From contig CM075102.1 in NCBI GenBank assembly GCA_037576195.1, positions 36,576,745 to 36,640,744 of the forward strand: a stretch of 64,000 nucleotides of DNA. Direction: 5' to 3'. The translations under genes and the position numbers were made by a program. This document shows positions 26,101 to 37,100 of this stretch, piece after piece. Source of the stretch: Phytoseiulus persimilis. Taxonomy: Eukaryota > Arthropoda > Arachnida > Mesostigmata > Phytoseiidae. Under the pieces are notes generated by a model. It saw nothing but the letters and a program-made list of their open reading frames with translations, was not told where the DNA came from and did no database searches. Numbering within the stretch: position 1 is the first letter of the stretch; the number at the start of each line of letters is the position of its first letter.

Positions 26101-26443
26101 CAGTGTGGGGGATGGTTCCGGTGGAGTTCAGGCATCGGATGTTGGCCAGCCTAGGGTGGCAAGAGCCTGAGAGGATTCCTCCGGCGGGGCGTTAGATAAT
26201 TGGGGAAAAGTGAGCAAATGGACACATGCCCGCAGTTGCCGGCTCCCGAGAATTTCTCTGTTGACGTCTGCGTCGGGTTTTTCTGTTGAGTTATCGGAAC
26301 ATCTGACTCCGAAAGTGTCATCAGAAAAATAAGCCCACCCAACATTTGCGGGTGGGCTATATTTAGGTTCTACGGGGTTCACATGCGTAGCGTGTGGCTC
26401 GCAAGCGATGTGAGTCATTGGGACGATTCTGATCCGGAAGAGG
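17111..26443. other. Stretch without a recognised gene
   Basis: Open frames here are short and overlap on both strands. For example, three frames longer than 110 codons share 17.71-18.12 kb, so at most one could be coding. Frames at 19.84-20.18 kb and 25.44-25.95 kb read like protein but lack recognised motifs and confirmed splice partners. A near-perfect hairpin lies at 26332-26358. Nothing else can be supported. Confidence 0.3.
26332..26358. other. Perfect 9-bp stem hairpin
   Basis: AGCCCACCC and GGGTGGGCT pair without mismatch around a 9-nt loop, flanked by AT-rich sequence. It looks like an intrinsic bacterial terminator, but that function does not apply in this context. It may be chance or part of an unrecognised repeat. 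Confidence 0.5.
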
Positions 26444-26836
26444 TTGATGGACATTGCTCGACATCAGTGCCGGTCAGGATGCCGATCGAGCCCGTTGCGG
26501 CAACATAGATCCATCAACGTGGCCTTGTGGCATCCAGTTCCGCCGTACAGAGTCGACCGCAGAGAATACAGAGTCTGCATCAATGCCAGATCGATAGCAA
26601 TGGACCGAGGCGTTGAGGAGCTCCAGATAGAGAGGCGCGGAGGACGAGACGAAGGAGAAAATGCCAGACTGGATATCAGTGAGAAAAGGAGTCAACTGGC
26701 GGAATGCATTTCATGGAACGTCGAGGGGCTCAGAAGCCTCATATAGAACGCAGAAGTTGATTCTTCGGCTATAATTGACTTCATTCTCCTCAATGGAAAA
26801 CTTCCCGAGCCAACTCAGACTGGGCTGCAATCATAA
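26444..26836 (+). pseudogene. Decayed LINE endonuclease fragment
   Basis: The frame ends in CISWNVEGLRSLI (26705-26743), which matches the start of the endonuclease/exonuclease/phosphatase domain of non-LTR retrotransposons (ISWNVxGLRS, with the active-site Asn). After a TAG (26744-26746) the same frame continues with AIIDFILLNGKLPEPTQTG at the spacing where active elements have a DIILLQET-like strand. Here the catalytic Glu position is altered (LNGK for LQET). It ends at TAA 26834-26836, where the MITE-like element begins. The upstream part of the frame is Arg/Glu-rich and unassigned. The motif match is by eye, and the short length limits certainty. Confidence 0.4.
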
Positions 26837-27094
26837 GACCTCCGGACAACATGGCGGCTCCAGACGAATTCGAGGGAGAGAAACGAAAACGGAACCCGCA
26901 AGAGGGTCATTATTTCAATTTATGGTGACGAACAGACCGTTTTCCCAGCGGGTTGCTTGAAGCTAGAGCGCATGGCATTGGGTCAGGTTAGGTTAGGTTT
27001 CACGCTTGACCGACAGAACTCTCAATTGCCTTTCTCTGCCTGTACTCTCACTCGAATCCGTCCACTGCCGCCATCTTGCCGGAGGTCTTATGAT
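26830..27094. mobile_element. MITE-like element with long terminal inverted repeats
   Basis: The ends are ATCATAAGACCTCCGG... and its reverse complement ...CCGGAGGTCTTATGAT. Imperfect inverted similarity continues inward for about 50 bp on each side (26830-26880 against 27044-27094) through ATGGCGGC/GCCGCCAT and a GACGAATTCGAG-like block. Total length is 265 bp with no open frame, as expected of a non-autonomous DNA transposon. It contains three AGGTT units (26984-26999). No clear target-site duplication is visible. It abuts the LINE fragment and may have truncated it. Confidence 0.65.
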
Positions 27095-27201
27095 ATAGAC
27101 CCATTCGGACTCGATAATATCACCGTCGCATCGAGGTTTCTCCCGGATTGGCAGTGAAGATGGAGAAACGAAGACCAAGAAGCTGAGTAGCCTCATCGTG
27201 A

Positions 27202-28023
27202 TCATGGAGCGCGGGCGTTTTGTAAATGCATTGTACGATCTGGATCCGATCTTCGAGACAGCAAACTACAGTCCCCGTCCATGTATGTCACAATGGACGA
27301 AGCTTTGTGGACCACCCGATAGTGAACCAAGATCAAATAAACCCCCACCCGGAACTGCTCCATGAAGCCCATGAAGGGCGGGACGCAGGACGCATCAGCC
27401 GCTTCAATCCAAGTTGACGAGACGGCACCCGGAACCAAGCCGAAAGTAACATCAACGACTGCGAGGACCACAAAGTGTGATCGAGACGGTTTCATCCGAA
27501 AGCATTCCCCAGCCGTTCCAAGAGTTTATCCGGAGCGATCCAATGTAGAGGTATGAGAAACCCCTGCGAAAATGTAAAAGCAGTACTAGTCACTCCCGGA
27601 ATATCTCCAAACATTCCCAGAACTAATGCGAAACGAATTTCGCAGGGGAGGGGGGGGTGGAGTTCTGGAACTCTCCCGGAACCATGATTCACAACGATAC
27701 AATCCGGAAGTATACCGGAATCTTTCCGATACCATTATCCGGGAAGCTTCCTCCGAAACAATCCCGAGAGCTCTTGAAGAACATAGCCGAGCGATTCGAT
27801 CCGAGATGAGCAGGAACACAGAATTGACTGTAACGGAAAGGGAAGGGGAACCATCAACATCTTTCCGGGTGACATCGTTGGTTTCTGAGGAGTCTATACA
27901 GGACGAGAGCACACAGGGACAGAATGTCATCACAGCCCTTTCAAACAAAACAGTTGAATGAGCCGTAGTTGAAGGAGGGGGAGGGGAGCAATCGAGTGTC
28001 GATTCCCATTGAGAGTCGGCCAC
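27202..28023. other. Region with conflicting coding signals
   Basis: On the + strand, 27362-27550 is an ATG frame (starting MKPMKGGTQDASAASIQVDE) ending exactly at a strong donor (GAG|GTATGAG). Further on, 27626-27958 is an ATG frame of 111 codons that is Ser/Thr/Glu-rich after a Gly run. The acceptor between them (TTTCGCAG, 27643) would join them out of phase. On the - strand, 27495-27205 is a 97-codon ATG frame with a hydrophobic N-terminus (HFVVLAVVDVTFGLVPGAV). They cannot all be genes, and none is recognised. Confidence 0.25.
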
Positions 28024-29385
28024 ACGATTCCTGAATTTCGTGGCCGGTCCAATCAGCGGCTCCGGGGTCTATTAATAATTGGAGGGCATAATGTAATACA
28101 GACTATGCATTCAAACTGTACCGGGAGGTCGGATCAGGGTCCGGATTTTCTCCTTCTTCGGCTCAATACCCCGCGAATGGTCGAATGCGTTCTTCATCGC
28201 GATGGATAGCTGAAAGGATGGGCGCGTTTTTTTTGGTTCTCTATTTGCACCGAGCGGTCGAGGATTGTGTTTCCTGGAGCGACTCTAAGATCTTTCACAT
28301 GTTTCGATCATTTCGCTCAACTAGCCGGGGAACTTCAGAAATTAACCGCTCGCAAAAGGAAAGCGGTCGTTGCCTGGAAGTCTGTAGTTCCCTGTCAAGA
28401 CCAAGTTCCCGATACGTTGCCCCCTGAATCCGGCGATGGGAAACTCTGGGATCGATCCAAACACCCGGGTTCGCGGTTGCCGGGTCGGACCCGTCCTGCT
28501 CTTTATCGTCGCCCGAAAATCCAGCCCTCCCTCTTGAATCCTGGAAACGAGTTTCCACGAAGCATTGAGCGGAAGTAGGAATAGTAAGATATTCCCGACG
28601 CAGGAACCGAGAAGCGCAAAAAATGTATCGGGAGCATCAGCTTCACCAATACATGGGCCAATAGCCTTCTTTCCGATCGTCGCGGGGATAAGTTGAAGTG
28701 GTGCAGATCGTAAATCAAGTTCGTCGCAGGACTGGGCTCCGACTCTCGCTTGTTTCACGGAAAAGCGTGAAGGAAAAACTTTAGAAGGATCTTCGCTCCT
28801 AAGCGGACGAAAACGAGTGGATTGGTAATGCTCCTATATAACCCCTCGAATGCTTTCTAAGCGGACGAGTACATCGATGCAAAACTGGAAGTCACGAGCA
28901 TTCCCACTCGCTCAAGCGGCTCTCGAGCGTCTCTTTGCTTGCCAATTCACGAAGACTAGTGAGAGTCGGTAACAGGTCTGACGACCTCTTGACAGTACCA
29001 TTCGATAAGTACCTCATGACTAGAACCATCTCCTCAGACCCGTCAGGGCGCTCATCGTCGATGCCACCAAACTTTATGTGGAGCTAGCCGGCCCTCGGCC
29101 GACTATGCTGGCTGACCCGTCCCTTGCTTCGGGAGTCTACTGCTGACAGACCACACATCGCCTCACATTTAGTATCACAACCACCTTGGGGAGTGGCCAC
29201 CGATTCTCGCTAGCATAGTATCGCGGCGGCGTGCCTCATGGTCAAAATTTTATATCTCGGTCATAAATGTGAGCGAACACAATCCTGGCACTTTCTGACA
29301 TGGAGGTACGTTTCTACATTTCGTTGGGTAGCACCTTTCAGAATTGTCTCCTGAATTCGGCTAATCGGCGAATTTTGTCTCTCAA
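28024..29385. other. Stretch without a recognised gene
   Basis: Only short, unassigned frames occur. A TATATAA-like motif at about 28835 (CTCCTATATAACCCCTCG) is not followed by a convincing exon. The part from 28.85 to 29.38 kb contains almost no open frame. Confidence 0.35.
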
Positions 29386-29657
29386 AAGTATGGTCAGATC
29401 GACCCGAGGATCACCGTCCTAGACTCCGAGAAGTGTCGTTAGAACGACCCCGAGGCCGTCTTCTAAGAGTCCCAAGAACATGATTAGATCGAACCCGAAA
29501 TCACCTGCCTGAACTCCAGAGAGTATGGCTTGATCGACCCCGGAATCGCCTTCCCAGATTCCGAGAAGTGTGATAATATCAATCCTGTAATCACCTCTTT
29601 AGGCTCCGGAGAGTATGGTCAGATCGACCCCAGAATCACTTACCCCGACTCCCATGA
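29386..29657 (+). repeat. 45-bp tandem array, six units
   Basis: Units start at about 29386, 29431, 29477, 29521, 29566 and 29611, with spacing 44-46 bp. The best conserved core is GTATGGTCAGATCGACCC. The last three units read in one frame as EYGLIDPGIAFPDSE, KCDNINPVITSLGSG and EYGQIDPRITYPDSH, a 15-residue repeat. The first three are interrupted by stops and 1-bp length changes. The period is a multiple of three and the residues YGxIDPxIT are conserved, which suggests derivation from a protein-coding repeat. A related stretch lies at 38751-38850. Confidence 0.8.
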
Positions 29658-29906
29658 CCTCGAGGAGAGGCCAGGGAGTCTAGCTGGCGTCATGTCGAGG
29701 CGCTGCACCTTATCGTCAGGCTTCGCATGCCGGTGATAGTATGGAGGGGGGTCAAAAGTTGGGATAGATGGCGAGGGAAAGAGGAGGGAGCCCATGTCCC
29801 TCCTTGAAGCCGCCATAGCAAACATGCCGTTTGTTCCACGTCGATTCGATCATGCCCGGAGGAGTTCATTGAGGGGAATACAAAAGAACAAACAGACCCT
29901 GGTTTT

Positions 29907-29924
29907 TATATATATATATATATA
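29907..29924. repeat. (TA)n microsatellite
   Basis: Nine TA units following a T run. Confidence 0.95.
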
Positions 29925-30806
29925 GATAAGATGTTGAGGCGGAAGTTTGGATGAGGCCATCCTGTCTTGTACATCATGTTCCATCAAGGCAGTGAACGCT
30001 GATTCATTTCGTCAGAATCACGGACTTGGTTCGTTATTCGGAAGAAGATGCCTGCAATGTAATACCTGCAACTAATCGTATATGTCGTTTAGGTCGAATC
30101 TGGTCGTCAAACGAGCGCCTTTCCTGTAAAAAAAAATGTGTTGAGCGCGTGGTCGTCAATGGCGCGCGAATGATGCTCAAGCTGTTGAATCTTTTCATAT
30201 TTTTTTTCACCTCACAGTCCGCCAGACTGGGAGAATGCTTAGTCACGGATGGCCGAAGGTTGTTCCATATGAAGGCGATGGAAGCTGAAATATATTCAGT
30301 GCGGTCTACAAGAGGATGCTACGCTTCAGCAGGCGTATCCATGAGTGTGAATCTCTATTGTACAATCAGAAGTGAATGCAAGTGGGAGTAGTACGAGGAA
30401 CCTTCGGTAGGGAGCTGGAAGATACATCCGAACATTCAAAGATAGAGACTGGAGGATGGGCGGGGAACACAAGTCCAGCTTGCAGAGATACAGAGACCAT
30501 GGAGTGTGACGATCGAAGTCGAAGGTGTGATCAACACATTTACAACTCTACAATATCTGAAAATGGCATACAGCGAAGAACAGCTGGAACACGGTGAAAA
30601 TTCAACAGCTGAAAATGAGTTTCCCACAGCCTACAAAATGTACGTGGCTCAGGCATGAGTTATCAATCCATCATCATATTTTCCTGTGGGCATGCATTGA
30701 ACACGAAAGCATTCGCAACAGCTCTCCACAGGAGCTCTTAATGGGGCTCATTGAGAACCCTCGAACCATGGGTACAGTGCTGTCATGAGGTACGTTTGCA
30801 TGATTC
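29925..30806. other. Stretch without a recognised gene
   Basis: The longest frame is 121 codons (30026-30388, +), Arg/Cys-rich with no motif. Nothing can be assigned. Confidence 0.35.
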
Positions 30807-30820
30807 AGGTGTACCTACTT
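30807..30820. repeat. Left target-site duplication of SINE copy 2
   Basis: AGGTGTACCTACTT, 14 bp, is repeated exactly at 31095-31108. Confidence 0.95.
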
Positions 30821-31094
30821 ACCGGCTCGTTGGCCGTGTGGCATAAACCAACGCCTTGGGTGCCACGCTAAGCTAGCAAATCGCGGGTTCGATCCGCGGC
30901 CGGGACAACAAATTTCTTATGTGGTAAAACGAGGATTTAATTTATAGCAGAATTAAATCTGAACCATCTTAAGACCCAAGCCCACCGCCCGCAATGGGAT
31001 TTGCGAGGCGATAGGGAGTGTCCCTGAAGCAATACCGAAAGGTGATTCCGGGACACTTCTGAGGGCTGGCTGAGAGGTTCAGCCGGAAAACAAT
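30821..31094 (+). mobile_element. tRNA-derived SINE, copy 2
   Basis: 274-bp copy of the element at 7082-7351, about nine-tenths identical by eye and in the same orientation. The B box GGTTCGATCC (30886-30895) is intact. The 3' hairpin GGCTGA/TCAGCC (31068-31084) is unchanged. The inner stem is AGTGTCCC/GGGACACT here, against a shorter version in copy 1. The insertion is flanked by a perfect 14-bp duplication whose sequence is unrelated to that of copy 1. High similarity and intact duplications point to fairly recent activity. Confidence 0.93.
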
Positions 31095-31108
31095 AGGTGT
31101 ACCTACTT
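31095..31108. repeat. Right target-site duplication of SINE copy 2
   Basis: Exact second copy of 30807-30820, following the AAAACAAT end of the element. Confidence 0.95.
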
Positions 31109-34100
31109 GTTCTAGAAGCGACTTCAGACCTTTTCCCAGCAGGAATCGAAGCCTGATTCATTCACCAAGATTTCGACACGGGATGTTTCACTTATTCGCC
31201 TGAAGTCCGCCAACACCAGCAAGAGCTATAGGGGTTCATTCGGGCAGCGAATCCCCATTCGAGAGTACAACGGTTCGCCCAAAGACTTATGTCGTCTCAT
31301 GCATCCGATACATAGAATGCATTGGTTACCTCCTAAGTATTCTCGCAGATCCTTGAAAAGGAGGCGAGTTATCATCTGGAGCTGCTCTGGAACATACATC
31401 CGCGATTTCCAAAGCAGCGGCCGTAACCCCTATGCTGCACTCACGGGATACTTGGCCCTAATATTCCGCACGACTTCCGGGGAGAGGCGACGTTATCGCA
31501 TTTTGAACAAGCCTCGGAATGGAGCCTGCTGAGAGAGGCCGACTTGTCAGCGTCAAGTTGTCAGCAGGACCGAACTCCCCCAGAACGCTCACGACTGCGC
31601 TCTAGGTGAGCGCAGCTCAAGCGAAGGCCAGGCTCCGCTTAGCTGCTCTCAGACATAGCTCGCAAGCTGCTGGTTGAGTCTGCTGAGCCAGTGGCCTAAT
31701 GGAGCGTGTACGAGTGCGTGGCGAACAACTTCAAGCTGAGGCTAAACTCTCTCCTGAGACCGACCGACCGAGCGTCAGTCCGTCGCTCGTCGTGTTTATG
31801 GAGGTCACCCAGAACGCTCAGGGCGTAGCACGCCGCTGAAAGGAATCACAAGACGAGGCTTGTACTGTCATCCATAGGCAGCGCACGAGCTGCCATCACT
31901 TTGTGAGCTCGAGGGAAACCACAACTTCAGCAGAACTTTGTGTCGACCCAATCGGGGAGGACGAAAAATCCATCGTTCGGGATGCCAAACAGAGACGGAA
32001 AGCGTTCTGAAAATTGGCATCCGCAGAGCGATTCACAATATCGAGACGCCGCATGTCTGACGCAGAGCGATTCCTCCTCGAAAATCGATTGGGACCTGTG
32101 TCCGGACGACAAGTGATATCTTCGTCGGAGAGAGGCTTTGGTCTTCCGAAAACGGAACGTGAAGAGGTCTCATAGTGAAATTTGTCGCGTGTTTTTTGAA
32201 GCTGCTTCATCTTCCCTGCACTCAAGTTTCAGCCCCTTCCTCATGGAGGCGACTGGAAACGGCTTGTGTTTCAAGACTCATTTCCAGATAACCCAGAAGA
32301 CGCGAAGAATATACGATAGGCATCAGCGAAGGCCGGACGTCCGGGCCGGCCTTCATGATTTGCAGCCGCTTCTCAGGGCGGCTCTTGTTACGCAGTGAAT
32401 CTCCGTTTTTTTTTCGTTCATCTCATCTTCCACCCGATTCGCGAGTTTGCTCGCCTTGACACAAACGCGGAAGTTCCAGCTACCCAAAAATCCATTATAA
32501 CCCTCCCGAGACTATCGTCATAATGTTTTGAACGATCATGACTCACTAAGACGGGAATCGAGAACTGCGCGATGGACAATCATGGTCTATTCCTGTAACG
32601 AGGGTCACGAAACGCTGCACGGAGGTCGTTTGGAGAGGGCTACGGAAGAAACCCCTGCCGGATCCCAGAAACCCGACGACGGAGTGGAATCGACCAAAGT
32701 GGCTTCCTACGTCTCGGGGTGTTGTCATTAACGATCAGCGGACTGTCGCAACTTCCGTCGTTTGAATTAACGCCACCTCGCGATCGCCATCTCCATCGTC
32801 GAATCGAATCAGCTTATTAGATCAGAGATTAGGCTGCCAACAACCGAGCACCTGACCAACTGAAACGCCCCACCACTGCGTCGGCTTATCGTTTTCCGGT
32901 TGCTCGCTTCCCAAACTCCTGACTCCACTTTCCTTGATTCGCTGCTCGTCGATGTCGTCAGCTAAACCCTTCGGATCGCATCGACCTCGACCAGTTCCGC
33001 CCGCAGTCAGCGCTGCTGACCTTCCTCCCCCCCCCCCCTCCCGCAATGGGAGAACTGATCGAATCGATTCCACACGGGAACGAGACGAGATCCAGCCAGA
33101 ATGTTTTCTCCCGGGCACAGGAGCGGAGACATGCGATTTCGAATGGTTTCGAACATTCCGAGCTAACATCATTTGGTCCGTGAGCAACGGTGTTTCGCTT
33201 GTGTGCCGATTGGGCCGGTCGTAGCTTGTCGAACGCCAGCAGCCAGTCTGTTGAGGCAGTTGAGAGACTGACGAGCTGCATCAATTAGACGGAACTGGGG
33301 GTGGACGCGCCGCTCTGTTGTCAACTGTGTTCGTTCTAATTTGTTCATTTCCGCAAGCACTCTTTTCGCGTTTGTTTTAAAAGGCCTGTTGTTCTGGTCG
33401 CCCATCTGTCTGCGAAACTCGTTGCGAACGTTGCGATAACCACTCACTGAGGGAGCCGTATCTCGTCTACCCCACCTAAATTTTCGAAGCTAGCGCCTGG
33501 GAAGCGCAAGAGAACAACGCCATGTTTGACAGGGAGGACGTTCCAGAACTGGATCGCAAAATGAGCTGAACATGAATCTCTTCACCGGCCTCCCTTCTTC
33601 CCAAATGGGAACCGCGACGCGCCCGTCGCTCTGAGCTGAGCGGCTCTGAGGTAGACAGGGATTGAGCGCAATCGTTCAGCGCACAAAAGACTCCTAGAAA
33701 TGGAGCTCGCTGAACACTTTGGGGCACTCCTGTGAAAGCACAAGCGAAAAGAAAACAGGTCTGGTTCCGAAGCGGACCCCCGCGAACAATTGAGCCCGCG
33801 ACCCTCTCTCTTGTGTCGGCTCCATACAATGTAAACTCGAAGGTAGCACTCTGTCAGACACTCGGAAAAAGATACGCAATAGTTAAACAACACCCCTCGA
33901 ACAGAGGTGGCAGAGCAGCCGAGTGTGGTCGTCAGTTCCGGGCTCTCGATTTTTTCCGGGAAGAATTCTGTTGTCTCGACAAATGATATTGGAGTCGAAC
34001 AGCGACTACAATGCTCACATCGTTGAGGAAAATACAGAACCGATGATGTGTCTCGTACGTCCATTAGTGAGGCCAGCGTCCCATCCCTGGTCGAAAGCGA

Positions 34101-37100
34101 TCATGAAGTGGTAGCGATGGCTCTTGCCAACGACGGTTAGCCTCATTTGATTGATTAACATCTCATTCGACAGCATAATCGATCATCGTGAGCGCTCCCG
34201 CGACACAGCCGAGGAAGGTCATGAGATTAAACTCTCGTCTCCTTTCACTCGATTCCGAAGCTAGCAACACGATTGACTCCTGGTAATCATTCGACAATCA
34301 GTCGGAGACAGAACCAGGGTCCGCAAAACCGAATCGAAAAACTCCCCCGATTCCGTTTCGTCAACGAATATTATCCGGCACCGCGGTATCTGAAGACGGC
34401 TCACGGGGTGTTGGGCCGAAATATTGAGCTCACTATATGTCCACAGGGAGCAGTGAACTGCAGAATCGACGAAATTGAAGAAACTCGGTTCCCGTTTCAC
34501 TTGACGGGACAACATCGTAAGAAGGCAGGCTGCTCACGAGAGGCCAGCGGATTTATGTTTCAGTGGGGGAGAACAGAGCAAGTGAGTCGAAGCGAGAGTC
34601 GAAAAGTATTGTTTATTTGACAATTGTACAAACCGACCCGAGAAACGATATGAGAAAGCAGGTCACTGAAGCTATTGGCCTCAGGAAACCTTGCACCGGT
34701 CAGATCCCTGTCGCCCTACCTACATATTATTATTTTGACGCAGCAGTTGCGAATCGTGGCGCCGCTGCGAAGAGAGCGCTTCGATGGAATCTCGCGTCCA
34801 CGAAACCATCCACAGGTGACAAGAGGACTTCGTCTCGACGGAAATTCAGCCCTTCAAGCAAAGCAATTGACGACAGAATCGGACTCCACAGCTACACACT
34901 GAATGGGCACTCTGAGCAGAAAAGCGTTGGAGTCAGCGTCGCCGGTTGCTAAGCCTCTGAGCGCAAACCAAAACCCGACAGGAATCAGACGGACATTGGA
35001 GTCCACACCGGATGGTCAGGATTCGCGCCGGGCGATGGAATAACGTCTCGGATCCACCCAAATGTTCGACTTTCATCCTCCGGACGCGACATCGGTGCTG
35101 AACCAGTGCTGCTCATCAGAGCCTTTGAGTTGTGACGAAAATTCTCGAACGGCGGATCTCGAATAACGAGCACTCGGGTTCGGCCATGTACCAGCCGCAT
35201 TCCTTCCAAGCCCTGACAATTTTCGCAGAATCGGGGAGGATTCTACATCACTGCCCTGGCAAGAAGCCGCAATCATGACACCAATGAAAACTTTCGATTC
35301 AGCGCAAAACTGGAACGTGACAGGGAATCTGCCTCGCTAGCGTACTCTGCGGACAACGTTGACAGCAGCGAGGAGCAGAATCTGAGACTTCTCGTGCAAA
35401 GCGTGGCGTGCTCTATTGCACGGGAGTATCGTCAAGTGCCCAAGAACGCCTGAATACGCAACAGCCAGAGCTTCGCTCCAGTGTATCTATGAGTCTCTGA
35501 CGATTCTGAGGATACGAGAGGCCTACGAGCTTGATCTGTATTCCATCAGGTGATGTTCCATCGAGAAATGGGTGTTTCCAGAGTTCACTCGACGTGGAGC
35601 AGGAACACAACTTCATGCAATTTTCATAATCAAGTTCGAACAGATATTTGAACTTGCTCTCCATTCGAAACGGTCGGGAACCCTCATTTTCGGACTCGAC
35701 CTCAACCTTCAGATGGAGCTTCGTCGTTAGGTTCATATGTGTGATCGTATGAGTTGAGAGAGACGCTCGAACTCAAGAATTCCATCGGATTAGTGTCGAA
35801 CCGATCGCTCTCCCGAAGTAACGCAAAAGCTAGACGCACAACGGCATGTCCGGTTGAACAGAAGCTCCGGTGATTGGGCGCGAGAGTTGACGAGCGCCTG
35901 GAGCTGTGTACCGTTTCCGTCACGTATCGAGTCATGCGCGCATCTAGTCCCGTGCGCATCAAGTTTCCTGCTGGCTTAGCTCTTGAGGGTATTCAGGAGG
36001 GATGGGGTTCGACTTTCAGTCCGTGTATTCCACTACACAATGAATTTAGTTAATCAGGAAGAAGGACATGTGATCTATCACTCAGCTGGAAAATTATCTA
36101 AAGCTGGAGGGTTGGAAATTCCGATTTGGCCTCAAGGCTCTGAGAAACCACATGCTAGTCTTCGCTGCAGAGCACGTTTTTCTTCGATGAGGTTGAGCCG
36201 GAAGACGAAAAGGCGGTGCGAGCTGAATATTCATGTCGCGGCGAGTAGTTTAAGGACGCTGTACAGTTGCGCCTGCAATCTCCCAGAGGCGCTCGAAATC
36301 TGTGCGACCGTCTCCGAGCGATGGGCTCTGGGATGTCGTTCAGCGCGCCATGATTTCATAGGCGAAGCGGGGGATTATTAAAGTGTTGGCTCCCGGGAGT
36401 TCACCCCAGTGCGACCGGGTTCCGCGACCGAATCCGGCGGCGATATTTCGGTTGGGAAACGCTTTTTCGAAAGGTTGCGCAGGGCCACGTTGTGATTTGC
36501 TCGCTGCCAGCTATCGGAGGAGAGAATACCAGCCGGGCTTGCTTGGTCTAATCAGTAGTTGTTGGAGTTGAGGAGTATCGTCGTTCGCGAGAGCCGCAGT
36601 GGGAGCGGGAATAACACCCTAAACAGGAGTAGCAGCGGTCTCCTCATTAGGCCGCGATGAAGAGCTCGGGAGCCACTCCGACCGGAGCCCAGGCGGAGAT
36701 TAGAAGTTGGAACTTTTTTTCTTCATCGGATCTCGTCTTGGTTTTCAGTCCCTTCGGTGGCCCGTCAGACGCTCGGTCGCCCGCCCGCCACCCGACCGAG
36801 CGACCCGAGCCCACAGATAGAAAACCAACCGACAAACGGAAGGATGGACGTTTCGGTTTCCAATGCCCCAAGAACGCTCCCAATCTCCTCCGGACTCTGG
36901 CTTGCTTTCAGATGATGGCATCGTATCTCTCACGCAAATCGATACGATGGGCGTTCTCCTACCGGGAGCCGCTCGTTAGGAACAGGCTGGGAGTGAGAAT
37001 TGTTTCACATGACGGCGACCGCAGTTTCAGGATTCCTCCGCTCCGTGTTCTCCTTCGTGACGCCGTTGTATGGTCGTTCTTCAAAGCTTTTGGGTTATTC

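Noticed and set aside
26332-26358. Intrinsic transcription terminator
   Set aside because: The hairpin looks like one, but the window is eukaryotic and no gene ends just upstream.
26984-26999. Telomere remnant
   Set aside because: Only three units, located inside a MITE-like element.
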